Made by a program: the position numbers and the translations under genes. A stretch of DNA of 64,000 nucleotides, taken from contig DIPH01000025.1 of assembly GCA_002424045.1 (NCBI GenBank), positions 62,001 through 126,000 on the forward strand, read 5' to 3'. The DNA is from Firmicutes bacterium UBA5493. GTDB lineage: Bacteria > Bacillota > Limnochordia > Darwinibacteriales > Darwinibacteriaceae. Positions 16,818 through 25,039 of the stretch are shown here, in pieces. Below the pieces are notes generated by a model, which had not been told where the DNA came from, ran no database searches, and saw only the letters and a program-made list of their open reading frames with translations. How positions within the stretch are numbered: the first letter of the stretch is position 1; each line of letters begins with the position of its first letter.

Positions 16818-18879
16818 CGTTCCACTTCACCGTCCCCACTGCATTCACCTGAATATCCGGGCTAATCTCGTTGTAAGACAGAACAATCAGACGAGGGATG
16901 GCACGCTCCGTGAGCCGTTTCAAGGCCATCCTGATTTGCGGAGATACTAAGACGACAGGATATGGCAGCACATGTTCCTCGAGGGCTTGACCGAGGGCCT
17001 GATAAAGGTCTTGCAAGGCCCTGGGATCTAAAGCTATGGCAAGACCGCGATCGGTGTATTCAATCCCAGCAGCAATCGTTTCTTCCCACTGGGGTTTCAA
17101 CGTCAAGACAGTAAGCTCGTCTTTCTCTAAGTACATCTGTGTAACTTGTCGTTTCAGGGCTTCCCGAACGTACTCCGTGAGGTAATCAGGATCCCTAGTG
17201 ACTGTAGCGGTATCAGCCAGAGTCTCAAGAATTGTGACCATATTTCGAATGGGCACTCCTTCACGTAGCAAATTCTGTAATACCTTTTGCACTTCGCCAA
17301 TCGTCAGTAGATCGGGCACCAGTTCATCCACTACTGCAGGATACTCTTCGCGAGCACCATCAAGCAAGGTCTTGACTTCCTGGCGACCAAGCAGTTCGTG
17401 GGAGTGTTCCCGAATAATCTCCGTTAAGTGCGTTGCCAACACAGCCGGGGGATCCACAACGGTGTAACCGGCGTATTCTGCCTTCTCCCTTGTCTGCGAA
17501 TCCACCCATAAAGCATGGAGCCCAAACGCCGGTTCGGTGGTGGAAATTCCAGGGACTGTATCTGTGACTCCGCCGGCATCCATTGCTAAATAGTGATTGA
17601 TCATCAGTTCTCCACGCCCTACTTGGATTCCTTTAATCTTCACCACATACTCATCGGGATTAAGCTGGAGGTTATCGCGGATCCGGATCACGGGAACTAA
17701 GAGTCCAAGTTCTAGGGCGCATTGGCGACGAATCATACTGATGCGGTCTAACATGTCTCCTCCCTGACCCTCGTCCACTAAAGGAATCAGACTATAACCG
17801 ATCTCCAACTCTATCTGATCAACCTGAAGAAGAGAAATAAGAGTCTCTGGTCTGCGGGCTTCTTCCAGTTGCTGCTGTTCTAGAGCTGCATTTTCCTCAA
17901 TCTCCCCGCCTTTTTCGGTCTTGAACAGTCCATAGGCCAGTCCCCCCGCCATGGTAGCAATAATGAAAAATGGAATCTTGGGCAGACCACCGATGAGACC
18001 GAAAATGGCAATAACACCTGCCGCAGCAGCTAAAACCCTATATTGTGAAAACAATTGGCTGGTCACATCTGCCCCGAGATTGTTTTCTGAAGCACCACGG
18101 GTAACAATGATACCTGTGGCCGTAGAGATCAAAAGGGCGGGAATCTGAGAAACCAAACCATCCCCAACGGTCAAAAGGGTGTACTGACTCAAAGCCGCTG
18201 AAAAATCCATTCCCCTTTGAAACATTCCGACGGCAAAACCACCCAAGAGGTTAATGATTGTAATGATGATCCCGGCAATAGCATCACCTTTAACAAACTT
18301 GGTTGCACCGTCCATAGACCCGTAAAAGTCCGCTTCCCGAGATATCTGACTTCGCCTTTGGCGAGCCTCACTCTCGGTGATCAACCCCGAGTTGAGATCT
18401 GCATCGATACTCATCTGCTTACCAGGAAGTGCATCTAATGTGAAGCGGGCGGCAACTTCCGAAACACGTTCCGCTCCCTTGGTAATGACCATGAAGTTTA
18501 CAATAACCAAGATCAAAAAGATGACAAAGCCGACGACATAATTACCGCCCACAACAAAGTCACCAAAAGCTACAATGATCTTACCTGGGGAACCCGTTAG
18601 CAAGATCAGTTTCGTTGAGGAAACGTTGAGGGCTAGTCTAAACAAAGTTGCAATCAAGAGTAACGAGGGAAAAACCGAGATCTCAAGGGGCTGCCTGATA
18701 TTCATTGTGATCAGCACAATAAGAAGGGATAGGCTGACGTTCACAGCCAGCAAGAGGTCTAGCATGGCGGGAGGTAGGGGCAAAACCATCATGACGACGA
18801 TCAAAACGACGGCCAGCATAACAGAGACGTCACTAATTCGACCGATATTGCGCAAAATTGAAGTCGATGTTTTAGCCAT
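16807..18879 (-). CDS. flhA: Flagellar type III export gate protein FlhA
   Basis: 690 residues. N-terminal half with about eight membrane helices (first: VMLAVVLIVVMMVLPLP), the FHIPEP-family signature region (LFRLALNVSSTKLIL), and a large cytosolic C-terminal domain (about 350-690) that docks chaperone-substrate complexes. ATG 18879 chosen because AAGGATGG precedes it and MAKTSTSILRNIG is a sensible start; the open frame reaches 18933. 22-base spacing to flhB stop. Confidence 0.96.
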   Translation of the reverse strand: MAKTSTSILRNIGRISDVSVMLAVVLIVVMMVLPLPPAMLDLLLAVNVSLSLLIVLITMNIRQPLEISVFPSLLLIATLFRLALNVSSTKLILLTGSPGKIIVAFGDFVVGGNYVVGFVIFLILVIVNFMVITKGAERVSEVAARFTLDALPGKQMSIDADLNSGLITESEARQRRSQISREADFYGSMDGATKFVKGDAIAGIIITIINLLGGFAVGMFQRGMDFSAALSQYTLLTVGDGLVSQIPALLISTATGIIVTRGASENNLGADVTSQLFSQYRVLAAAAGVIAIFGLIGGLPKIPFFIIATMAGGLAYGLFKTEKGGEIEENAALEQQQLEEARRPETLISLLQVDQIELEIGYSLIPLVDEGQGGDMLDRISMIRRQCALELGLLVPVIRIRDNLQLNPDEYVVKIKGIQVGRGELMINHYLAMDAGGVTDTVPGISTTEPAFGLHALWVDSQTREKAEYAGYTVVDPPAVLATHLTEIIREHSHELLGRQEVKTLLDGAREEYPAVVDELVPDLLTIGEVQKVLQNLLREGVPIRNMVTILETLADTATVTRDPDYLTEYVREALKRQVTQMYLEKDELTVLTLKPQWEETIAAGIEYTDRGLAIALDPRALQDLYQALGQALEEHVLPYPVVLVSPQIRMALKRLTERAIPRLIVLSYNEISPDIQVNAVGTVKWNDEG

Positions 18880-18901
18880 TTCCACCATCCTTTTCGTTAC
18901 A

Positions 18902-19987
18902 CTAAACTGTCTTGCGCCTGAGGCGATAGACAAAGGCCAGAACTTCTGCTACCGCAGGATAAAGATCTGCTGGAATTTCTTGGCCAATTTCCGTAGTTTT
19001 ATAGAGAGCTTGGGCTAATGCAGGGTTTTCTACAGTAGCAATATTGTGTTTCTTGCCCTCTTCCTTGATCCGCTGGGCAATTAAGCCCATCCCTTTAGCC
19101 ACCACTTTTGGGGCACCCATTTCGCTTGGCGTATAGCACACTGCGATTGCGTAATGGGTGGGGTTTGTGATAATAACATCAGCTGTGGGAATAGCCTGCA
19201 TCATACGCTGGGAGGCCATTTGCCGTTGGCGTTGGCGGATCTTGGAGCGAATGAGTGGATCCCCTTCCATCTGTTTGTACTCTTCCTTGATTTCTTCCTT
19301 CGACATCTTGATGCTGTTTTCGAACTCCCGCCTCTGCCACCAATAATCAGCCGCGGCAATGATCAACAAGAATAAACCCACTTGAAGCCCTATACGGTAG
19401 ATACTGTTTGTCATAAGAGAAATGCTGTCTCCTAGGTCAAAAAGGCTAATTTGAGGTAGCCACTCTAAATTGTGGCGAACCTGTCTATACACTAAATATC
19501 CAACCAATACTACTTTGGCCAGGGATTTAATAAACTCCACAAGGGCACGTTTGGAGAAGATCCGTTTAAAGCCTTCAATGGGATTAATGCGGGAGAACTT
19601 GGGGGTTAGGGCTTCTCCTGAGGCATAAAAGCCTACTTGCATCACTTGGCTGAGGACTCCAATTACAAGAAATCCAAGCAAGACTGGTCCTACGATCATG
19701 CCCAGTTTGACGAGGCCAAAGAGAAACATCTGCTGAAATCCTAAGAGATCGCCACTCCAAAGAACCATGTTCTCCAGGTAGAAGTGGACCGTTTCCTTAA
19801 GATGCCTACCCATGTATGGCCCTAGGGCGTTCAGTAAGAAAAATGCAGTTAACACCATAAAGGCGGTGCCAACCTCCCCACTCTTAGCCACTTGCCCCTT
19901 CTTGCGTGCCTCTTCCCTGCGCCTGGGAGTGGCGGGTTCTGTCTTTTCACCTGCAAAGAGCTGCAAATTCATAGGATACTCTACCAA
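18902..19987 (-). CDS. flhB: Flagellar export switch protein FlhB
   Basis: 361 residues: FAGEKTEPATPRRREEARKKG at the N-terminus (the first 20 residues of this are the usual signature), four membrane helices (about 40-215), and the autocleaving cytosolic domain with NPTH (275-278, in IITNPTHYAIAV). It switches export specificity from hook to filament together with FliK. TTG start at 19987 directly follows the fliR TGA with GGGGGGAGC upstream; ATG 19972 is an alternative. Confidence 0.95.
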   Translation of the reverse strand: MVEYPMNLQLFAGEKTEPATPRRREEARKKGQVAKSGEVGTAFMVLTAFFLLNALGPYMGRHLKETVHFYLENMVLWSGDLLGFQQMFLFGLVKLGMIVGPVLLGFLVIGVLSQVMQVGFYASGEALTPKFSRINPIEGFKRIFSKRALVEFIKSLAKVVLVGYLVYRQVRHNLEWLPQISLFDLGDSISLMTNSIYRIGLQVGLFLLIIAAADYWWQRREFENSIKMSKEEIKEEYKQMEGDPLIRSKIRQRQRQMASQRMMQAIPTADVIITNPTHYAIAVCYTPSEMGAPKVVAKGMGLIAQRIKEEGKKHNIATVENPALAQALYKTTEIGQEIPADLYPAVAEVLAFVYRLRRKTV

Positions 19988-20761
19988 TCAGCTCCCCCCT
20001 AGAGCCAGCATGCCTTGGACATAACGGAATAGCAGCCCATCAACTGCGAACAACTGGCCGGCAATATAAACGAAGGTAGGCAAACCAAAATACACAACAA
20101 TCAATCCCACCAGAATCTTAATGGGAAAGCCTAAGACAAACACGTTAATCTGGGGAACCGCTCGTATAACAATGCCTAGGCCAATATCTGTCAATAGTAT
20201 GGTGGCCGTTATAGGTAAAGCAATTTGCATACCAATGATAAAGATCTGCTTTACCAAGTCCATCACCAGCCAAAAAGCAGGTTCGAGCTGGATTAAACCG
20301 CCAAATGGAATCACTTCAAAGGAATATTGGACAGCCTGAATCAACCACAAATGCGCATCTACCCCTAAGAAAATCAAGACAGCCATGATGTAATAAAACT
20401 GCGAAAAAACGGGAATCTGTCCTCCAATAGCTGGGTCGAAAACCGAAGCCATTCCAAATCCGATGGGAGTGTCTACATAATGACCTGCGAAATTCACAAT
20501 AGAAAAGACCAGAACAACAACAAGGGCTAGGACAAGTCCGATAACTACCTCATGGATGGCCAAAAGTGCCAATACACCCCATAACTCTATGTTCCAACTT
20601 GTCTCAAGGGGGGGCATGGCAACCAAGGAACAGATGGCAGCAAATCCCAATTTGACTATCATTGGTACATTCCGCATATTAAAAAGCGGCACTACGGCCA
20701 TGAACGTGCCTAGACGGATAAATCCCAAGGAGAAGCGGACGAAGTCAACAACAGAAATCAA
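19988..20761 (-). CDS. fliR: Flagellar export gate protein FliR
   Basis: 257 residues with about six membrane segments, part of the FliPQR export pore. Conserved stretches are VVPLFNMRNVPMIVKLGFA and FPIKILVGLIVVYFGLP. TTG start at 20761 with GGAGGGCG nearby; no fusion to FlhB. Between fliQ and flhB in the canonical order. Confidence 0.94.
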   Translation of the reverse strand: MISVVDFVRFSLGFIRLGTFMAVVPLFNMRNVPMIVKLGFAAICSLVAMPPLETSWNIELWGVLALLAIHEVVIGLVLALVVVLVFSIVNFAGHYVDTPIGFGMASVFDPAIGGQIPVFSQFYYIMAVLIFLGVDAHLWLIQAVQYSFEVIPFGGLIQLEPAFWLVMDLVKQIFIIGMQIALPITATILLTDIGLGIVIRAVPQINVFVLGFPIKILVGLIVVYFGLPTFVYIAGQLFAVDGLLFRYVQGMLALGGS

Positions 20762-20776
20762 AACCAGCGCCCTCCT

Positions 20777-21046
20777 CTACATGATATACGATGGCAAATT
20801 CGATAGTAAACGGTCAGCAAAGTCAACTAAGTGTCGAACCATCCAAGGCCCAAAGATCACAATAGATACCAATACAGCGACAATCTTTGGAATAAATGTA
20901 AGGGTCTGTTCTTGGATCTGTGTGGTGGCTTGAAAGATACTCACCAACAAACCCACAAGCATCCCAATTAATAAAGCTGGTCCTGCAACCAATAGGATCG
21001 TTAGAACCGCTTCCCTCGCTAAGCTCACAACCGTTGCGTCAGTCAT
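20777..21046 (-). CDS. fliQ: Flagellar export gate protein FliQ
   Basis: 89 residues, two membrane helices (about 14-36 and 52-75) with the conserved linker STFQATTQIQEQTL-like segment (IFQATTQIQEQTLTFIPK). Four copies wrap the FliP-FliR core in relatives. ATG 21046, 13 bases after the fliP stop. Confidence 0.95.
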   Translation of the reverse strand: MTDATVVSLAREAVLTILLVAGPALLIGMLVGLLVSIFQATTQIQEQTLTFIPKIVAVLVSIVIFGPWMVRHLVDFADRLLSNLPSYIM

Positions 21047-21059
21047 CTACTCACCATCC

Positions 21060-21758
21060 TCACGAGAAGCTTATTAAGAGCGAACGCACAATAAGGTGCC
21101 AGCCATCAACTAGGATAAATAGTAAGATCTTAAAGGGTAGCGAAATCATAACGGGAGGGAGCATCATCATACCCATTCCCATCAGAGTGGAGGCCACGAC
21201 CATATTAATCACTAAGAATGGCACAAAAATCACAAACCCAAGTTGAAAAGCTGTTTTCAACTCTGAAATTACGAAGGCCGGGATTAGTGTTAGTGTATTT
21301 ATGTCATCTGGAGTCTGAGGTCTTTCCTCTCCTCTCATGGCCACAAACATCTCTAGGTCTTTTTCTCGGGTGTTGCGAAGCATAAAATCACGCAGAGGTT
21401 CGATCCCGATCTGCCATGCTTCTTCCAAAGCGAGCTCGCCCGCCAAGTAGGGAACCAAGGCATCGGTGTACACGACCCCAAAGGAAGGAGCCATGATGAA
21501 AGCCGTCAAAAACAGCGCAAGTCCAATCAAGACTTGGTTAGGTGGCACCTGGTTGGTGCCCAGAGCATTACGAATTAAAGAAAGGACAATCACAGTTCTG
21601 GTAAACGAGGTCATGAGCGTTACAATCGCGGGGGCCAGACTCAAAATTGTTAACAATAACAGCACTTGTAAGGTGACCGCAACATCCCCTGGACCCTCGG
21701 CCACTCCAAGGCCAATATCAATGCTGGGAAATGGGATATTCGTCTGCAAAAAGCCCAT
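21060..21758 (-). CDS. fliP: Flagellar export gate protein FliP
   Basis: 232 residues. Five copies form the main ring of the export gate. Signature stretches: LLTILSLAPAIVTLMTSFTR, NQVLIGLALFLTAFIMAP, and the C-terminal FLVINMVVASTLMGMGMMML. The start ATG overlaps the fliO TAA by one base. The N-terminal region is short and there is no convincing long signal peptide, unlike E. coli FliP. Confidence 0.96.
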   Translation of the reverse strand: MGFLQTNIPFPSIDIGLGVAEGPGDVAVTLQVLLLLTILSLAPAIVTLMTSFTRTVIVLSLIRNALGTNQVPPNQVLIGLALFLTAFIMAPSFGVVYTDALVPYLAGELALEEAWQIGIEPLRDFMLRNTREKDLEMFVAMRGEERPQTPDDINTLTLIPAFVISELKTAFQLGFVIFVPFLVINMVVASTLMGMGMMMLPPVMISLPFKILLFILVDGWHLIVRSLLISFS

Positions 21759-22021
21759 TACTCAAGGACCTCCTCATTATCACACTCTGCATCCAGCAAA
21801 GTAATGGCCTGATTGGTTACACCGAGCAAATAACGTTTGTCTGCCCATTCGACCACATAAAGCGCGCGGCTTGAACCTAACGACAGGGCTTCTTTGATAC
21901 GCAGATCCTGTCCCACGGTGTGTTTTCTTCCATACCAGCGGGTGACAAAAAAAGCACCAGGAACAATGATTACCAGAGCAACAACCATGCGAACCAGTCC
22001 CCAAATCATGCTACTATCCAT
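21758..22021 (-). CDS. fliO: Flagellar biosynthesis protein FliO
   Basis: 87 residues: one membrane helix near the N-terminus (IWGLVRMVVALVIIVPGAFFV) followed by a small basic-then-beta domain (LRIKEALSLGSSRALYVVEW). FliO helps assemble the FliP ring. This is a short version (B. subtilis FliZ/FliO is about 219 residues) lacking the extracytoplasmic N-terminus. Recognised by layout and by place before fliP. Confidence 0.85.
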   Translation of the reverse strand: MDSSMIWGLVRMVVALVIIVPGAFFVTRWYGRKHTVGQDLRIKEALSLGSSRALYVVEWADKRYLLGVTNQAITLLDAECDNEEVLE

Positions 22022-22030
22022 GGCTCACAT

Positions 22031-22963
22031 TCACTCTCCCTGAATCCGCTGCGATTTGGGCACGATTTCCAGGATTCTCACGCCAAAGTTGTCCTCCAAA
22101 ACAACCACTTCAGCTTTGGCCACCCTTGTATCATTGACATAGACATCTACAGGTTCTCCTGCATTGCGTTCTAAGCTAATGACCGCCTGTGGTTGCAGTT
22201 CTAAGATCTCCTCTAGCGTTAACCTTGTCTGTCCAAGTTCTACGGTAACCATTAAATCGATGTCGTCTAGAAGATGGATACCTTGTTCTCCCTCAAGCCT
22301 GGACAGCTCCTCGATGGGCGTGAACACAGCTCGCGTCACGGGCGACTTGCCCTTGTATCCCTTCAGAAGCCTCCCCGTGGAGGATGCCTTAGCCTGTGTG
22401 AAGCTGATGTTCTCCATAACCCCCCTGGCCAAAGTTTCAAAGTTGTCGCTATCTTGAATAATCAGGCAGAACTCAATCCTTTGGAAATGGCGCTTGAACA
22501 AATGGCGAACCAAGTAAGCTTGGGGCTGCACCCTGAGTCGACCAAGGGCACGTAAAGAAACCCTTTGCACTCGAAAAACTTGGTAAGGTCCACCAACAAG
22601 CTGAGCTATTTCTTCGACCCAGGCCTGGCTAACCATCTGCATAGATTCTTCCGCTGAGATCTGGAACTGTTCTGCCAGAAGACTCGCGTCCATGGCACTC
22701 ATGAGCATCAACATTTCACTTTGGCCCAGATCAACCGCCACTACCAAAGCTTCGTCTGAAAAACTCTGTTCTAGGCTCTTGCCTAAACGCTCAACATAGG
22801 GCCCCTCAATGTCTAGGGGCTCCGTGGAGAAGCCGTTAACCCAGGCGGTCGTATTCTCCGCAACGATCTGCAAGAATTCTTGCAGATCTACAGGAGGCGA
22901 TTGAGAACTACCCCTATGCAATAACGCTTCAATTTCGTCTTGAGATAGGATAGGGCTGCTCAT
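22031..22963 (-). CDS. fliY: FliY-type flagellar rotor-switch protein with degenerate CheC region
   Basis: 310 residues in three parts: an N-terminal CheY-binding peptide as in FliM/FliY (LSQDEIEALL, 6-15); a middle region in the place of the CheC/FliM phosphatase-like domain (about 27-190); and a full FliN/SpoA C-terminal domain (230-302; VTVELGQTRLTLEEILELQP, DNFGVRILEIV). The two CheC active-site ExxN motifs are not recognisable: the segments at 31-46 (LQIVAENTTAWVNGF) and 114-125 (AWVEEIAQLVGG) lack the Glu-Asn pair spacing, so phosphatase activity is doubtful. It directly follows fliL where fliM normally lies, and fliO follows where cheY would be. A FliM identity is less likely, since the FliM YDFxRPD segment is absent. 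Confidence 0.8.
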   Translation of the reverse strand: MSSPILSQDEIEALLHRGSSQSPPVDLQEFLQIVAENTTAWVNGFSTEPLDIEGPYVERLGKSLEQSFSDEALVVAVDLGQSEMLMLMSAMDASLLAEQFQISAEESMQMVSQAWVEEIAQLVGGPYQVFRVQRVSLRALGRLRVQPQAYLVRHLFKRHFQRIEFCLIIQDSDNFETLARGVMENISFTQAKASSTGRLLKGYKGKSPVTRAVFTPIEELSRLEGEQGIHLLDDIDLMVTVELGQTRLTLEEILELQPQAVISLERNAGEPVDVYVNDTRVAKAEVVVLEDNFGVRILEIVPKSQRIQGE

Positions 22964-22982
22964 AGTGGCTCCTTTCTGGTGA

Positions 22983-23444
22983 CTATTGTAAGATTAAATC
23001 AATGAAAAAGACATCTGTAACCTCACCCCGACTGACTAGCCCGTTCATGGCTTTAATAATATCAAAGCGCAGTAATTCCATACCACCCTCACTACTCAAC
23101 TCTTCAATGGTGCGTGAACGAAGCAGCGTAATCAGTTGGTCGCGAATTTGGGGTGCCCGGCCTTCTAATTCGGAAACAGCCTTAGTGTCACTTGCCTCCA
23201 GCACGATTTGGGTACGAATGAAACGCATTTGATTCGTAGTGCTCGTTAGGTTGAGTGTAAATTCGCCCACATCATAGGTTGGTCCCATGGCCCTCTTTGC
23301 AGTGGTCTCCCCACTTTGCTCCACAGCTGTACTAGCGCGGCCGAAGATCAAGTATGTGGCAAAAGCACTACCTACGGTAGCCACAATGAGGAGAGCTATC
23401 GCAACAACAAGCAGTTTTGCATCCACTTCAACTTTTTTTGCCAT
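22983..23444 (-). CDS. fliL: Flagellar basal body-associated protein FliL
   Basis: 153 residues: short basic N-tail, one membrane helix (about 9-31, LLVVAIALLIVATVGSAFAT) and an extracytoplasmic stomatin-like domain with VGEFTLNLTS and RTQIVLEASD. FliL supports stator function. ATG 23444 chosen (GGGGAG upstream); a TTG at 23462 would overlap motB. In relatives fliL leads into fliM; here it leads directly into the fliY-type gene. Confidence 0.93.
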   Translation of the reverse strand: MAKKVEVDAKLLVVAIALLIVATVGSAFATYLIFGRASTAVEQSGETTAKRAMGPTYDVGEFTLNLTSTTNQMRFIRTQIVLEASDTKAVSELEGRAPQIRDQLITLLRSRTIEELSSEGGMELLRFDIIKAMNGLVSRGEVTDVFFIDLILQ

Positions 23445-23458
23445 TTTCCTGTCTCCCC

Positions 23459-24169
23459 TCAATTAGGTTCAAAACTCCACATATCAATGTTTAAAATCAC
23501 GATATCTACCCGCCGATTCAAGGCCCGATTTTGTGCGGTGTCATTAGGGCGGATGGGTCGATATTCAGAATAGCCGGCAACGCTTAGTTTCTCAGGATCA
23601 AATCCATCTTCTTCAATGAGATGGCGCACCACATTAGTAGCCCGATGGACGCTAAGTTCCCAGTTAGAAGGAAAGGTCGATGTTCTAATGGGCCAGTCAT
23701 CAGTATGGCCCTCCACCCGTAGTGGATTGGGCAATTCTCGGAGTTGATCAGCAAGGTTGTCCAAAATTTCCAGAGCTTCAGGTTTTAGGGTGGCTTGACC
23801 TAGGTCGAAGAAAACCTGTTCCGCAAAACGAATAATCAAGCCACGCTCCTGAATCTCCAGTTCGACTCCCTGAAGCCCTTCTTGTTCTATGTAGTCACTC
23901 ATTTGTTCAAAGAGTTCGTACAACTGTCGATGGCCCATATCCGAATAGTCAAAGGGAAGCGGGCTGGGACGTTCTAAAATGCTCTGACCTTCAGTTAAAA
24001 CCCCTAGATAGTTCTGAAAGGCACTTATAATGGAGCTAAACTTACCTTCATCTACATTGGAGAAAGCAAACAGCAAGACAAAAAACGCCAATAACAGCGT
24101 GACCATGTCAGAGTACGTGGTGAGCCATCTCCCCGCATTTGACGACTCCTCGCGCTGCTTTCTACGCAT
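23459..24169 (-). CDS. motB: Flagellar stator protein MotB
   Basis: 236 residues. Single membrane helix with the essential ion-carrying Asp (LTTYSDMVTLLLAFFVLLFAF, Asp21; written here as the first 20 residues plus tail), a plug/linker region (45-110) and a C-terminal OmpA-like peptidoglycan-binding domain (VEGHTDDWPI, NWELSVHRATNVVRHL, about 120-230). The coupling ion cannot be settled from these motifs alone. Overlaps motA by 8 bases. Confidence 0.95.
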   Translation of the reverse strand: MRRKQREESSNAGRWLTTYSDMVTLLLAFFVLLFAFSNVDEGKFSSIISAFQNYLGVLTEGQSILERPSPLPFDYSDMGHRQLYELFEQMSDYIEQEGLQGVELEIQERGLIIRFAEQVFFDLGQATLKPEALEILDNLADQLRELPNPLRVEGHTDDWPIRTSTFPSNWELSVHRATNVVRHLIEEDGFDPEKLSVAGYSEYRPIRPNDTAQNRALNRRVDIVILNIDMWSFEPN

Positions 24170-24971
24170 TGGCTGTCACCCTTTCAGAAGCAGGTTCTCC
24201 CTCCGCTGATCGTCTGGAAGAATCCCTCTCCGCAGGTGCTAAGAATGACTTCAGCTTTTCTTCTACGATACGTGGGTTCTCACCTGCCTGAATCGACAAA
24301 ATCCCCTCGATCATCACCTGTTTCAAAAGGATCTCTTCATCACTTTTAATTCCTAGCTTACCTGCGAGGGGAAGAAAAATGAGGTTTGATGCCACTGAAC
24401 CATATAAAGTCGTAATCAAGGCAACTGCCATACCCATCCCAATCTGATCAGGACTGTCCAAAGCTCCGAGCATGGCGATGAGACCAATTAGCGTACCAAT
24501 CATACCATAGGCTGGCGCTAAAGCTCCCATTTGCTCAAAGATCTTTTGACCGAGTCTATGACGCTCCTCCAAAAATATCAACTCAATCTCTAAAATATTG
24601 CGCACCAACTCAGCGTCGGTACCGTCTACGACCAGTTGAACTCCCTTTTGTAAAAACGGTTCATCTACAGCTTGGGCCTTCTCCTCAAGGGCCAATAGGC
24701 CTTCACGACGAGAGGTTTCAGCAAAATCAACAAGTGTGTTAATCATGCCGATACTGTCACTAGTCCTTTTCGAAAAGGCAACTTTCAACAAGGGAAAGAC
24801 ACTGAGTACTTGCCTCATAGTAAAATTGATCATGATAGAGGCAAACGTGCCACCAAACACAATCAGGATACTGGAGAAACTCCAGAAAAGCATGATGTCG
24901 CCTTCCATGACGATGGCGATAATCAATAAGGCCATACCTATGACAATTCCTAAAAGCGTTGCCAGATCCAT
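24162..24971 (-). CDS. motA: Flagellar stator protein MotA
   Basis: 269 residues from ATG 24971 (TGGAG upstream; the open frame reaches 25040). Four membrane helices; the proline-containing segment GALAPAYGMIGTLIGLIAML (about 148-167) and LITTLYGSVASNLIFLPLAG (about 185-204) are the MotA/TolQ/ExbB signature. C-terminal cytosolic tail ends in ESERVTANA-like residues. motAB inside the fla operon between flgE and fliL is seen in clostridial genomes rather than Bacillus. Confidence 0.95.
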   Translation of the reverse strand: MDLATLLGIVIGMALLIIAIVMEGDIMLFWSFSSILIVFGGTFASIMINFTMRQVLSVFPLLKVAFSKRTSDSIGMINTLVDFAETSRREGLLALEEKAQAVDEPFLQKGVQLVVDGTDAELVRNILEIELIFLEERHRLGQKIFEQMGALAPAYGMIGTLIGLIAMLGALDSPDQIGMGMAVALITTLYGSVASNLIFLPLAGKLGIKSDEEILLKQVMIEGILSIQAGENPRIVEEKLKSFLAPAERDSSRRSAEGEPASERVTANA

Positions 24972-25003
24972 TTGCTTGCACTCCATTTCATTCATGGGCC
25001 GGC

Positions 25004-25023
25004 GGGGCTGCATGAGCAGCCCC
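25004..25023 (-). other. Perfect hairpin between flgE and motA
   Basis: GGGGCTGC / GCAGCCCC (25004-25011 and 25016-25023) with a four-base loop, 16 bases after the flgE stop. No T tract follows, so it is more likely a processing or mRNA-stabilising hairpin than a terminator. Confidence 0.5.
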
Positions 25024-25039
25024 CCATGTAAAGCCCACA

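Noticed and set aside
22031..22963. Calling the switch gene fliM
   Set aside because: The N-terminal CheY-binding peptide is shared, but the FliM YDFxRPD segment is missing and the C-terminus is a full FliN domain. FliY-type fits better.
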